Assembly (NCBI GenBank): GCA_028829895.1
Contig: CM054179.1
Span: 69,897,891-69,961,890 of the forward strand
DNA from: Sinotaia quadrata
Taxonomy: Eukaryota; Mollusca; Gastropoda; Architaenioglossa; Viviparidae
Direction: 5' to 3'
Length of the DNA stretch: 64,000 nt
This document shows, piece by piece, positions 36,703 through 48,885 of this stretch (position 1 is its first letter; each line of letters begins with the position of its first letter). Made by a program: the position numbers and the translations under genes. The notes below the pieces were generated by a model. It did no database searches, was not told the origin of the DNA, and was given only the letters and a program-made list of their open reading frames with translations.

Positions 36703-37125
36703 GCATTGCGTTTGTCCTGTTATTTTCATTGTCTTTGTCCTGTTACTTGCATTGTCTTTGTCCTGTTATTTCCATTGTCTTTGTCCTGTTACTTGCATTG
36801 TCTTTGTCCTGTTACTTGCATTGTCTTTGTCCTGTTACTTGCATTGTCTTTGTCTTTGTCTACATTGTCTTTGTCCTGTTATTTGCATTGTCTTTGTCCT
36901 GTTACTTGCATTGTCTTTGTCCTGTTACTTGCATTGTCTTTGTCCTGTTATTTTCATTGTCTTTGTCCTGTTACTTGCATTGTCTTTGTCTACATTGTTT
37001 TTGTCCTGTTATTTGCATTGTCTTTGTCCTGTTATTTGCATTGTCTTTGTCCTGTTATTTGCATTGTCTTTGTCCTGTTATTTGCATTCCTTTGTCCTGT
37101 TATTTGCATTCCTTTGTCCTGCATT
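36703..37125. repeat. Minisatellite, 23-bp unit, about 18 copies
   Basis: Unit tttgtcctgttacttgcatt plus gtc. A period of 23 cycles through all three frames, so three long Leu/Cys-rich frames (up to 191 codons) open together. Overlapping equal frames show these are not genes. Confidence 0.95.
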
Positions 37126-37239
37126 GTCTGTATTCTCTTAATTTGTGGTTATAATACCGAGGGGGGATGGGGCTCGTTTTCTGTGGCTACGTTATCATCT
37201 GTTTATGCGGCCGTCAGCATCATCCAGAACATCGTATTG

Positions 37240-37415
37240 GGTTGTTTTCAACCGGGCAATGTAAGGCTCTGGTGGTTTTAACAGGGCAATGTAAAGCTCT
37301 GTTGGTTTCAACCGGGCAATCTAAAGCTCTGGTGGTTTCAACCGGGCAATGTAAAGCTCTGGCGGTTTTAACCAGGCAATGTAAAGCACGGGCGGTTTTA
37401 TCTGGGTAATGTAAC
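37240..37415. repeat. Minisatellite, 30-bp unit, 6 copies
   Basis: Unit gtaaagctctggtggtttca plus accgggcaat. A single related word reappears near 37,590. From 37,416 to 37,840 there is unique spacer with a short hairpin, ccgggtatgcacccgg, near 37,660 and no gene. Confidence 0.92.
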
Positions 37416-37840
37416 GCATGGGCAGCAGACATGACAGCGAACTTAGAAATTCATGTCTAGTTTTCAGTTTAATGGCTACATAGGCTAATATCACAGGGAC
37501 ATTTTATTGTTCTTTCTTTTATGATCTAGTCTCTTTTTTCGTTTATATTGATTATTTTTACTGATCTCAATTACGATCTGCAGATAGCAACATGTAAAGC
37601 TCGGGCAAGTGAAACCCCGCCTAGCTGTAACAGGCAACATTGCAACCGTTCGATGTCCGGGTATGCACCCGGCTAAGCAATCATACAACTTCCTGTTGGC
37701 ATTTCGCATTGTGTGTGCTTGATTGAAGCCCGTATCAGGTAACCTTAGTGGAAGGATTGGTGTCACCTGATCAGGGCGGTTGAGTCGACAATTTTGATTC
37801 CTTGTGATAGCATACGTTTGTTTTTCCATATCATTGTTTG

Positions 37841-38290
37841 CCCATTACGTACATTGTAACATCGCCATCATACACACATTGTAACATCGCCATCATACAG
37901 TGTTGCACCATTACGTGCAATGTCACAACGCCCTCATACAGAGTAACAGCACTACCATTCATGTTGGACCAGTATGTAAAATGTCACAGCGCCATCATAG
38001 TGTTGGACCATTACGTGCAATGTCACAACGCCCTCATACAGTGTTGGCCCATTGCGTGCAATGTCACAGCGCCATCATACAGAGTAACAGCACCATCATT
38101 CTTTTTGGACCAATATGTAAAATGTCACAGCGCCATCATAGTGTTGGCCCATTACGTGCAATGTCACAACGCCCTCATACAGTGTTGGCCCATTGCGTGC
38201 AATGTCACAGCGCCATCATACAGTGTTGGCCCATTACGTACAATGTAACAGCGCCCTCATACAGTGTTGGCCCATTACGTACAATGTAAC
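37841..38290. repeat. Minisatellite, 41-bp unit with higher-order pattern, about 11 copies
   Basis: Unit cattacgtgcaatgtcacaa plus cgccctcatacagtgttggcc. Two variant forms (with gagtaacagca) alternate, giving a higher-order period. Confidence 0.92.
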
Positions 38291-38399
38291 AGCGACATGA
38301 AAAACGTTGGTTGTGTACACGAGATAATTTTCTGACTTCCTAAACATATTAAACTTAGGACTCCATTGCAAGGAAAGGATCCGTCAGAGTATTAACTAA

Positions 38400-38770
38400 A
38401 TTATTATGGCAATTTTGAAAATGTAGCAAATGATTATGCATGACTGTTGTGTTTTTTTTTCTTTTGTCAAGTAAATTAAATTGTAACAAATGTTTATGTA
38501 TGGCTGTTGTGTTTTTTTTCTTTTGTCAAGTAAATTAAATTGTAGGAAATGTTTATGTATAGCTGTTGTGTTTTTTTTTCTTTTGTCAAGTAAATTAAAT
38601 TGTAGCAAATGTATGACTGTTGTGTTTTTTTTCTTTAGTCAAATACATTAAAATGTAGCAAATGTATGACTGTTGTGTTTTTTCTTTTGTCAAATACATT
38701 AAAATGTAGCAAATGTACGACTGTTGTGTTTTTTCTTTTGTCAAATACATTAAAATGTAGTATGTGGGCC
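38400..38770. repeat. Tandem repeat, unit shrinking from about 60 to about 48 bp, 6 copies
   Basis: tttttcttttgtcaagtaaa and ttgtagcaaatgtatgactg recur; later copies lost a tttatg segment. A short ttaaatatgtgattgtca repeat follows at about 38,838-38,890. Confidence 0.85.
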
Positions 38771-38890
38771 TTTGTATGTCTCACTCTCATTCTGTAAGGT
38801 TGTGTGTGCTTATGTTATATTCCTGTATGTGATTATTATTAAATATGTGATTGTCATTAAATATGTGTTTGTCATTAAATATGTGATGTT

Positions 38891-39842
38891 TGTAAATCAG
38901 TCTACTCTGCCACACTCCTGAGTGAATATCAGTTTGACATCTTGTTATTTCTCGAAAGTTTGTTTATTTGTTTGTTAAATATGTACTTTTTTATTACTCA
39001 TTTTGACCTAGCCATCGTTTTATATTTGAAGGATGTGGCAAAACTTTAGATTTAAAATAAACTAAATTTATTAAAGTAATATTTCCGGTGGAGTGTGGTG
39101 ATATTTCTTTTTTCTATATTGTCATTTTGTCTTGTCTTAAGGCAATTTGATGTTGGGTTGGGGTCGAAGGGCAAATTGATGTGAGGTCAAGGTCGGGGTA
39201 GGAGGGCAATGTTAAGTGGGGTTGGGATCGGAGGGCAATTTGATGTTGGATTCGGGTTGCAGGGCAGTGGTGTGGGGTTGGAGTGAGAGAACGGAACATT
39301 TCTTTGAGTCGATCTGGTTGCCGAACGATGTCTTTTCTTCTCAAAACCTCTCCCACTTTGCCCCCTTTCAATCATTACTGACGGAATCTTTTGGCTACAA
39401 AATTTGTCGACATGGAAGAGGAAAACTTTATTGATGTATGTTCAGGTCAATCGCGTTTAAGTTGTCACGTTAGAATCTTGTTCCTAAGCGCTTGCTTTCC
39501 TGTTACGAAGTTCGATTCCTTAAGTGCTTATAAAGTAAATAGAGCGTGACGGACAAGCTATTGTTTGAGTGTACCACAGCAAATAATAAGAGAGGCGTTT
39601 TCTTGTCATTTCAAGACACACGAGTCGCGAAAACAGCCAAGATTGGGGAACAGAATTGGAATGAGGAAAATGTATTGTCAAAAGAGTAAACAGAATTGAG
39701 CCACATAAATTAACGACATAAATGGACAATTAAAGACTGTTGTAAATAAAACAATTGGTCAAGATATTTTGCAAATTTAATCGAAGAAATATAAAATTTA
39801 AAAATGTACCTTATAATTTTAAATGCTATTTTCACCGCAACA
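38891..39842. other. Spacer with a G-rich repeat
   Basis: At about 39,140-39,285 four to five loose copies of gagggcaatttgatgttggg alternate with ttggggtcgg. Otherwise no gene; frames here show no domain. Confidence 0.55.
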
Positions 39843-40020
39843 TCAGTAAATAAAGTCAGGATTTCATTTTAACATGTAGCAGTCTCACATATCTTGAACA
39901 CAAAAGGAAACAAAGTCAAGATTTCATTTTAGCATGTAGCAGTGTCACTTATCTTGAACACAAAAAGAAACTTAATTATAGTCACGTTATCATTCTGATG
40001 TGTAGCACTCTCACATATCT
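39843..40020. repeat. Tandem repeat, unit about 60 bp, 3 copies
   Basis: atttcattttaacatgtagc, agtctcacatatcttgaaca, caaaaggaaacaaagtcaag recur three times. From 40,021 to 41,104 there is unique spacer with no recognisable gene. Confidence 0.85.
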
Positions 40021-41104
40021 TAAACACGCTTGCTCTCACATCCGTGCACTCATACGCAAATATGTGCATATAACGCTTGAAAATATTCAAATTCAAATAA
40101 ATATTAGTTAGCACTAAGAGTTTAATCTAAGGGAGATAACTCTAAAGACGTGTTGAACAGACAGTTCGTGGTTATGTCCCTGTACGCCAAACGTTTTACA
40201 GCTGATAGGACTGAGAGAGGATGGATTGGCACAAGAGCAAACAGTGATTTGTTTGAACGTATTGTTGGGGTTGCATTGTTGTAAATATGTAAAGGTGTCT
40301 GCACTGCCGTAAATGTTAAATGTTGCTTGCAAGTCGTCTTGATACTAGTTTGGGGCAGTAATTATTGACATAAGTAACTGATCTAGTAGAGACTGCCGTT
40401 GTTATAGGGACGGTAGTCCTTGTAAATAAATATTATTATCAATCATGTGATCTCTCTCTAGGTTTACAAATAACAATACTTACCACTGCCACTTTGTAAT
40501 CTTGACATAAAAGTACTGGAGAGAGTTATTAAATAGTTTATGAATCTACAGACTACTATCAATTTGCAATTTTCTTATAAATGCCAATGAGTCTTGAGTA
40601 GTTTTTGTGAAATTAAACTTTGAATCGCATGCGAAATACTGATCAACAGCTGCAAAATTAATTTGAAGATTTAAAAATATTTGGGGATGGAGTGGAGGTA
40701 TTTGTTCAAAAAACAATCGTTTGTCAAAGCATAACAAAGTTCTACATTGCAGCGGGTTAGCCCTAGAGGAGAGGGGCAGAGACAGGCAGTTGAGAAAAAG
40801 TTTGGATAGTCGTTTCTCACTGATATAATAGGAGGTATCCTTGTTAAGGGGATAAGCGTTAGATGATTTATTGAAAGATTCAGAGAAGAAAAATCTATAT
40901 CAGCCATGCAAATAAATAAAAACAGTAGTTTGTCGTGACTCATTGAAAACTTTTTTTTATCTTCTTATCTTCTTTGTGTGACCATATAATGGGGGAACAT
41001 TTTTTTACTTCTTTAAAAAGATTTTAGAAAGTAGCGAATTGCTAACGTCAGACAAAATCAAGTAACTGTGAGGCAATGATGTTAGGTGCTAGGCGTTTAA
41101 ATGT

Positions 41105-41290
41105 AGTTCAAGGTCAGCACAAGATGATCCAGAAGAGTCAGACAGCTATATAGGAACCTTCAGTGACTAGTCAGAGATGACCAAGCTATATAAGAACCTT
41201 CAGTGACTAGTCAGCTATGACCAAGCTCTGTAGGAACTTTCAGTGATTAGTCAGTTATGACCAAGCTGTATAGGAAGTATCCATCATTTG
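41105..41290. repeat. Tandem repeat, unit about 52 bp, 3 copies
   Basis: gaaccttcagtgactagtca and gatgaccaagctatata recur. A second array at 41,435-41,590 has a 34-bp unit (acacagtgacatgtcttcaa plus gcattggtacatgg), about 5 copies. A 46-bp duplication (cagtttatttttggtaaagt) is at 41,808-41,890. Confidence 0.85.
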
Positions 41291-41890
41291 GTGTAGTCCA
41301 CTTTAGTCTGTAGTATATTTGACTTCACTTATTTATGTACAATGAGCCATTACAATTGCAGTTTTTGAGAAATAGCAATTTCCAACATCACGATGTTTTA
41401 CACTCCATGTTGTACACATAACACAGTGATGTGTCCTCAAGCATTGGTATATGGACAGTTAGATGCCCTCAAAATGTTAGTACATGGACACAGTGACATG
41501 CCTTCAAGAATTGGTACATAGACGCAGTGACATGTCTTCCAGCATTGGTACATAGACACAGTGACATGTCCTCAAACGTTGGTACATGACCACCCTGGCA
41601 GAATCGCCTGACACTACAAGAACTCAAATAAGAAACAAAAGCTTTAAGCAAATATAACAAAATGTATTAACGCTTATAATACTACTAACAAAAAATAAAC
41701 AAAGGAAAATATGTTTGTAGAAAGATGATTCACTGTGTTGAATTTAAATAATCGGAAACAAAATTAAAAATAATAAACTATGATAATGTGCTAATTTCAT
41801 TTATTGCTTGACAGTTTATTTTTGGTAAAGTATTTCCATATAACTGTGACAGTTTATTTTTGGTAAAGTATTTATATATAACTGTGACGT

Positions 41891-43174
41891 GTCCGTCCAC
41901 CTTCCCACACTTTTATTAATTTCTTATAAGACAAAAAATATTTTGATTCAAAACAGTATTTTAAATATAATAATAATATTTTAAATGGTCACTATTAATC
42001 GGTATAAACTGTGTTCCCAACTCGAAGCCCTGACACTTTAACCAAGCTTGGCTTCGAGTCCACAACTCGCCATTTACATAACCCCTGGTCAAGCTTGTCG
42101 CCCGCTCCAGCAGATGTGAGTGTATCTAGAATCTTAGTGTCTGGGTGTCTGGACTCGTGTCCCTTACGTCCGGACGCGCTATATATCAACCAAGTAAACA
42201 AAATATGGACAACAGCTGCTAGGAAATAAATAAATTGTAAGGGAAAATTAGAATGCCTCTGGACCCAAACCGAGCATCTCCCTTAGGAAGTCTAATTACC
42301 TCCCATAGTAAAATTTTCCAGATAAAATAAGTCTGTATATATGTTTGTGGGATCCATGGATTTTGTAATTCAGTGAGATATTGCCAGCAGTATTGTGGTT
42401 TATCAAGTCTAATATTATAAAACTACTGTTTCTTTATTCCACACCTTGTTTATATATGTTATCGATTATATATCATTTGTACAACAGCGTGTGAGAGTAC
42501 TGCCCCACCTTTCCTCGTCTCTCTAAACTGAATGAATGCAAGTGAAACTGTTTAGATGCACAAAAATATGCAATTCATGAAAGGAGGAATACTAATATTT
42601 TACCTCCAGTCTGGCACTTTATGCGGCCTGACCAGCTCAGTTAAACTCACCACTCAAGCTAACGACTGCTTTCAAGCCGGACTTCTCTCTTTGTCACTCA
42701 GATTCAAAGTGAATAAAGGTTAGAATTCTCCACAGTAATTGAATTCTTTAATCTCAGCCCATTGGCTGGTCTCGTTTCATAAATGATTACCATCGGAAAC
42801 TGCTCACTCAGTTTCGATTAGGTCAGTTATTAGGCAATATTATTGCCTTAGGCTGTTTACTTTAAACTCAGACACTTTCAAAATAACACCATACGGAGTG
42901 CCCAAGGTTGGGTCACTCTGACAATTTAGCAATTTATTTAACAATTACATTATAAAATAGGGAGGGGCAAATTTACTCCATCAATGCTATACCTCTGCAT
43001 GTAACTCCTAATTGTGATGACTTTTAAAAGCTTTAATTTGATTCCTTAGATATTACTGCACCATTTTCCCATTTTATTTTCTTCATTAAATTTATAATCT
43101 TGACTCTCTGTATATCGTCCCGTTATGTCGTACATATATTAGTTATAGGGACTGCATTCTCCACAATGGTCTGG
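41891..43174. other. Unique spacer, no supportable gene
   Basis: Includes a compact moderately GC-rich block at 41,995-42,240 with a tRNA-B-box-like word (cttcgagtcc) but no A box, and another at 42,590-42,915. Neither shows coding structure. Confidence 0.45.
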
Positions 43175-43335
43175 GGCTTAGAGCTAGTTGCTAATTAAGT
43201 GTTTACCCTAAGACTTAAAGTTAGTTACTAATTATTAAGTGTTTACCCTAAGACTTAGAGTTTGTTACTAATTATTAAGTGTTTACCCTAAGACTTAGAG
43301 TTTGTTACTAATTATTAAGTGTTTACCCTAAGACT
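43175..43335. repeat. Minisatellite, 40-bp unit, 4 copies
   Basis: ttactaattattaagtgttt plus accctaagacttagagtttg; the last two copies are identical. From 43,336 to 44,100 there is spacer without a gene. Confidence 0.93.
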
Positions 43336-44100
43336 AAACTGTTCGTGACGCGTCATCTGTTGTGTGTCCCTATGTCTGCTTAGTATTTGTGCGCGCATGT
43401 GACTAATTACGGGTTAGTTTCCAGGCAACGGGGGAGTAATTAACCAACACTTTATTTCTTTCGTCTTTTCCTCCTCCTGCAGTAACACGTAACAATACGT
43501 CACAGTACTCCGCCAAGCAGGTCATACTTGTGCTGAGAAAGAATAGAATAGCTGAGCTATTTATCACTCACATTGCGTAGGCTATTTTTTTTGTACGATA
43601 CATGCACTAAGCTAGTCATACATGATCAGAGAAACAAGCTAGAATACCTGTACTAATATAATTTATCGCGTCACATAGAATAGTTTATGTACGCTACCTA
43701 GTATATTCAGCCGATCATATCTAACCCAAACACACACTGCCAACGCTAATCTGTCAAGAGAAACAGAACAGAATAAGGAAGTCATTTATCAATGTCTGTG
43801 CTCTTGGGTCGTCTGCAAATCTAGGTCAGTCATTCTGTGTTGATACTCATGTAGTTTATAACTAAAAATAGTTTGTAGCTGAAGATCATTGTCGTATGGA
43901 GTGCGTGTATGACACATTGTCAACTCGTAATCTTAGAAAAGGATTTACAAGGACAGGTGTGTCCAAATGTCAAGCAGAAAGCATATGGTTGCAGAAAACA
44001 GTGGCTCATTGGTGTAATATTTTCTGCCTTAAAAAATTCAATTTAAAGCTTTAATCACAACCGTTGCCTGTCTATTTTAAGGGTAAAATAAATAGCCGAC

Positions 44101-44300
44101 AAACATTGTTTTTTTTAGTGATAAGCTTAAATAAATGAAAACAATGTTTCTTAGTGGTAAACTGAAATAAATAAAGACATTGTTTCTTAGTGGTAAACTG
44201 AAATACTGACATTTTTTCTTTGTTTTAAACTGAAATAAATAAAGTCACTGTTTCTTAGTGGTAAATTGAAATAAATAAAGACAATGTTTCTTAGAACTGT
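44101..44300. repeat. Tandem repeat, unit about 40 bp, 5 copies
   Basis: acaatgtttcttagtggtaa plus actgaaataaataaag, with one copy diverged and shortened. Confidence 0.85.
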
Positions 44301-44395
44301 GTGACGTCCTGCGTTCAGCTTCAATGAAGCAAAACAGTGATGACGTCAGGTTAGCTGGATCATTGGTGAAGTGAACAGTAGTAAGTCAGTCGACA

Positions 44396-44705
44396 TATCA
44401 TACTCTAGTGTGTCCAGTAGACAAATCATACTGTAATGTGTCCAGTAAACAAATCATACTTTAGTGTGTCCAGTAAACAAATCATACTTTAGTGTGTCCA
44501 GTAGACAAATCATACTGTAATGTGTCCAGTAAACAAATCATAATTTAGTGTGTCCAGTAAACAAATCATACTGTAGTGTGTCCAGTAGACAAACTATGCT
44601 GTAGTGTGTCCAGTAGACAAACCATGCTGTAGTGTATCCAGTAGACAAATCATGTTGTAGTGTGTCCAGTAGACAAATCATGTTGTAATGTGTCCAGTAG
44701 AGTGA
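44396..44705. repeat. Minisatellite, 28-bp unit, 11 copies
   Basis: tgtccagtagacaaatcata plus ctgtagtg; alternating variants gtaaac/gtagac and cata/catg show a block structure. A short 44,706-45,000 spacer follows. Confidence 0.93.
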
Positions 44706-45000
44706 CCATGTTGACCACAAATACACGTTAATGATACGTAGTCACATAGACATAAACTGTGTTGCACGTTTGTGAATGCATATTTTCGTCGCTCCAATTC
44801 CTTGATCTATACTCTATAGCGTGTCGGACAGACGCACATCAGTAAACACAAAATAGCGATCTGACAAAACTTGTGCCTTCCACTGAGCGTGCCGTTTAAC
44901 ATGCTGAAACATTTTTTTTTTATTATGACATTCGTTCTACATATGTTCCTAAAGTTATTTCTAGCATCCGGGAATTATATACGCGAAAGCAAATCTCACC

Positions 45001-45458
45001 TATAAAAACGCGCGCCTGTCTTAAGGAATGTTTACATTATTCAGAGCATTGTACAGTTCCGTCACACACACAAAAAACATCCCTTGCGACTGAAATGTTC
45101 ATTACACAAAATGTCGTGTTTACTATTGCACAAACTATAACAAAAAAACTATGACGTCGTTTGATTTTAAAGAAAATTATTTTCCAAAATAATACCAAAC
45201 ACTAACTTGTATGAACGCCACAGAAGACGTATGTGGCAGTGCGACAGCGCATTCAACGGATTAACGTGTCTCATAGCTTGGTTTCAGCGGAAGTTCATAC
45301 GTATGTGCTCGCTGGCAGTCACTTGTTCACCGGTAGATCTCAGTAGAAGTTAAAACGCTTGTGGTTGGCAGTGTTTGTTTATAGTTCATGTAAAATACTG
45401 CTTCAATCTGGTCCTCTTGCACTGTGCATTCAAGAATGCCAACGTGGATAACGTACAG
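45001..45458 (+). promoter_or_regulatory. Candidate promoter with first exon (TATAAAA to GTGAGT)
   Basis: TATAAAA at 45,001-45,007 in a c/g-rich context, a plausible start region about 30-40 bp downstream, then about 400 bp of unique sequence leading to an ATG at 45,436. The short frame MPTWITY ends in AG followed by the strong donor GTGAGT at 45,459. This could be a first exon of the chitin synthase gene 5.7 kb downstream or of something else. Splicing it to an acceptor just before 51,115 does not give an open joined frame, so if used it would be a 5' leader. Confidence 0.3.
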
Positions 45459-45794
45459 GTGAGTGAGTGAGTGTGAGAGAACCTAACTGGGTTGTTACGC
45501 AAATAGTTTGAAACTGACATATTGTTGAAGTCGCTGTTTTTTATAATTACCTGTACAAACAAACATTATACCATAAAATGGCTTACGTCAGTAGAAGAAC
45601 GATAAAAATAAAACAACATTTATGATGGAAATTAGGATGAAAGATAAATGTATTCCAATAAAACTGACTGTCAGAGCTATTGACCCAGAAAGGATTAACT
45701 CGCCTCAACCTCCTACGGAAACAGTCCTGACGACCTCAGTGATATCTTCTATGTTCATATATTCGAAGTTTCGCCTCATTGACCTTTGATATTC

Positions 45795-46060
45795 TTAAAA
45801 TATGTACTCAGAATCATTAATGTAACATTTGGTGTTCAAAAATATATGTACTGAGAATCATTAGTGTAGCGTTTTATGTTCCTAATATATGTACTCAGAA
45901 TCATTAATGTGGCTTGTGATGTTCCTAATAATTGTACTCAGAATTATTAATGTGACTTGTGATGTTCCCAATATATGTACTCAGAATCATTAATATAAGG
46001 TGCGATGTTCCTAATATATTTACTCAGGATTATTAATGTAACGTTTGTCCATAATTTACG
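45795..46060. repeat. Tandem repeat, unit about 43-46 bp, about 6 copies
   Basis: aatatatgtactcagaatca plus ttaatgtaacgt and gatgttcct recur. From 45,459 to 45,794 there is unique spacer. Confidence 0.85.
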
Positions 46061-46149
46061 TTCTATGTTTCATTAAAGTGACATTTGATTTAATAACATG
46101 TATTCTACAGTTATATTCTTTCCGAGACGTTATATTCACGTGAAAATTT

Positions 46150-46305
46150 TTCTTAAGCATCTGGTGTAACAAATGGTGTGCTCTATATTTAAAAACTTTC
46201 TTACGTCACTGGTGTAACAAATGGTGTGCTCTATATTTAAAGACTTTCTTACGTCACTGGTGTAACAAATGGTGTGCTCTATATTTAAAAACTTTCTTAC
46301 GTCAC
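46150..46305. repeat. Minisatellite, 48-bp unit, 3 copies
   Basis: ggtgtaacaaatggtgtgct recurs at exact 48-bp steps (46,163 and 46,211). A decayed taatgagcagaaatg repeat follows to about 46,480. Confidence 0.92.
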
Positions 46306-46671
46306 TGCTCCGTTTAAAAATAAAATAATTTTATGATCTAATGAGCAGAAATGACATACCTTTATTCTGTAATGAGTGGTAGTATGCACATAAGTCTTAA
46401 ATAATTTTATGTTCTAATGAGAAGAATGCACAGAGTTCTGAAATAACTTTATATTCTAATGAGTGCGATGAGCAGTGCTGCACAAATATAACTGTTAATC
46501 TAAACCCTCCTAATAACACTTTGCAGTTTTGTATGTTTTAAGTTTTTGTAAATGATACAATTGAGACCCTAGTATGTCATTCTCCATCTGTCCCAATATC
46601 TATTACAACCTCTCTGTCCCAGTGTCCATCACATCCGAGTGTTGTCAAGTATTTAGTTACCTGATTTACTT

Positions 46672-46710
<39 letters not shown>
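46672..46710. repeat. Poly-C then (CT)n microsatellite
   Basis: Nine C followed by about 15 CT units. Confidence 0.93.
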
Positions 46711-46715
<5 letters not shown>

Positions 46716-46909
46716 ATGCATGTATCTTAGAGTCTTAAAGTTATCACTTTGCTGATGTAGGCAACTTTAAACCCAATCTTTCTCATCTCTTTTTTTTTTT
46801 TTTTAAAGTATTCAGTTAAATGGTTGTGACGTTTTGCTGAGAGATTTGTAAGATGTTAATTCTCCACCAACCTGGGACGCCAATAACCTTGGTACTAATC
46901 CCCTAAACA

Positions 46910-47160
46910 CTCTGTGACGCCAACGCCACTTATAGATTATTATTAATTAATTAATCATTCATAACTGATTACAAGTGATGAGAATCTTAATATATGTTAG
47001 TAATAATTCTCCAGCAGACCCACCACTCTCTCTCTCATTTGGTGAATATTTAAAACGTTTCTCTCTTCCACAACACGAAAGACAAAATTTACTGTCACAC
47101 ATTACTTCGTAGGTGGAAAACTTCTTACTAAAGGAGAATCTATATTTAGTGAGATACAAT
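46910..47160 (+). repeat. Dispersed repeat family, copy D
   Basis: Starts tgtgacgccaacgccactta and continues through gattacaagtgatgagaatc, aattctccagcagaccc, ctcatttggtgaat, ctgtcacacatta, and gtaggtggaaaacttctta to the ctatatttagtgag end. Best partner of copy B. Confidence 0.78.
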
Positions 47161-47354
47161 GAAAAAAGATTACTTGACAACAATATCTTTTTGTATCACG
47201 TTGGTGCCAAAATGTTTTAGTTTACTGTGTTTATTGCGGGCATAAGTATATCAGTTTGTACAGTGCATTGCTTTATTGTGAACATTATGGTTCAGCTTAG
47301 GAGAGGGTATTGTGTGTGGGTTGCATGTGGAAATGGCTGATGGGCTAAGTTGCC

Positions 47355-47367
47355 GGGGGGGGGGGGG
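47355..47367. repeat. Poly-G run (13 G)
   Basis: Thirteen consecutive G, unusual in this AT-rich sequence; length is prone to sequencing error. Confidence 0.9.
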
Positions 47368-47439
47368 TTATTTGGTGGGGCCCCTTGTCATGACTTTGTT
47401 TCGTCACGTGACTAGCCTGCTACCAGATTGCGAGATGCA

Positions 47440-48010
47440 GTGTACCGGTCAGCAATAGAAGCGAACTCATACAGGTGTATGCTTAATTTGGAAGTACACA
47501 CATTGTACAGCTGTTCGGCCATGAATTTCTTAAGTACCCTTTCAATCGTCCAGGCGGTTCCTGATAACTTGACTCATTTCTCCTTGAAATCTTCTAACCA
47601 GGCTACATATGTCCTCTACATTTCATCATTCTCTTTCTGTGCGCTGCGGAATTTTTAAATATGCATCTGGCGTCAGTTGAAAACACATTAAATGTGTCCG
47701 CTTCAAAGTGGTGTAGTCATGAGTTTGGTCTTTCAGCAGCTGCGTGTACACAGAGAGTGCTTTACCCCTCCCACTTACGCTCTACCCCAGTGCCCAGTCC
47801 TTAGCTGGTAATTCATAATCTTCGCGCAACCTTGCAACCAAGCTAAGTAAATGTCTAAGTTAGTTCCTTCAAGTTGTATGGCTCCATGCAGGATGGGCAT
47901 ATTTGAAGTGCTCTCTCAATACTACACGTCTGATATGATAGATATGCTACTTGGTGCGTTTCTTGCCAACTCATTGGCCATCCGTGCTTTCTCAAGCTCA
48001 ATTCACTCAC
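47440..48010 (-). pseudogene. Decayed LTR-retrotransposon gag fragment
   Basis: On the minus strand, in shifting frames and with stops, I read pieces of a Gag: a charged start (ELEKARMANELAR), then LDIYLAWLQGCAKIMNYQL, then LLKDQTHDYTTLKRTHLMCF and QLTPDAYLKIPQ. The order and spacing match the helical Gag domain of Ty3/gypsy elements, where a DYxxLKxxLL motif is followed by LTxxxY. It is related in domain, not closely in sequence, to the intact Gag at 14.9 kb. Many lesions mark it as old. No LTR was found with it. Confidence 0.5.
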
Positions 48011-48053
48011 GTTCTACCGGCACTTTTTAAACTCCAACTTTGTCAACCCCCCG

Positions 48054-48057
<4 letters not shown>

Positions 48058-48119
<62 letters not shown>
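48058..48119. repeat. (CT)n microsatellite with CT-rich flank
   Basis: A CT run of about 60 bp followed to 48,280 by a loose CT-rich stretch. Ser/Leu/Phe frames here are artefacts. Confidence 0.95.
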
Positions 48120-48120
<1 letters not shown>

Positions 48121-48303
48121 GCACTCCTTCTCTTTCCCTTATTTTCTCCTTTCTCTTTCTCCGTCCTTTTTGCCTATAGTCTCTTCCCTCTCTTTCTCTC
48201 TTTTCTTTCCTCCATTTTTTTCTCGTGTGCCTTTATCTCTCTCTCTCATGCACTCTTTCCTTCTCTATCTCTTTCTCAACATATGCAAAGAGATCAGGCC
48301 CTG

Positions 48304-48725
48304 ATAAACCTAATTCTTCTCTGTAGTTTCTAAGTGAGTTCTCAACACCCACGTTTAGGTTTAACCTTACAAAAATTTTAATAGGAATGGTAACACATTA
48401 AGTACAAGGTTGTTAAAATAATTACAGCCAGTAGCTCAACGCCTTAACTACTGCGTTGACTTTTGCCTTTACAGTTATTAATAGTCAAAGCAAATCGCAA
48501 TAGTACATACAACTGTTATATAAAATATAGTGTAGCCCTTTCATTCAACATGGCCTACAATGGTTTTAACTGATGACACTGAATAATTTAGTTAAATTTA
48601 TTAAAATTGCAATAAGAAAAATCAATACAACTAACAATTCAATCATATATTTGTACTATTTGTAGTTCTTATGTTTTAAGGGCAGGTTATCAATGGGTTT
48701 CTCTTGAAAATATGAATAAGATCCT
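48304..48725. other. AT-rich spacer, no gene
   Basis: Unique AT-rich DNA. Confidence 0.5.
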
Positions 48726-48885
48726 GTGACACCAACGCCACTTATTAATGATTATTATTATTAATTAATTGATCATTCATAACTAATTGCAAGTGATGAG
48801 AATCTTAATTTATGTTATTAATAATTCTCCAGAAGACACCGCGTGTCTCACTCACTTGGCGGATATGCAGGTGCTGTAAACGTTT
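48726..48885 (+). repeat. Dispersed repeat family, copy E (partial)
   Basis: Starts tgtgacaccaacgccactta; then aattgcaagtgatgagaatc, ataattctccagaagacacc and cacttggcggatatgcagg. Lacks the second half present in copies B and D. Confidence 0.75.

Noticed and set aside
36632..37281. Three overlapping Leu/Cys-rich frames of 156-191 codons
   Set aside because: Produced by the 23-bp array, equally open in all plus frames.
41995..42240. Possible tRNA-derived SINE
   Set aside because: A B-box-like cttcgagtcc is present, but no A box at the right distance and no second copy in the window.
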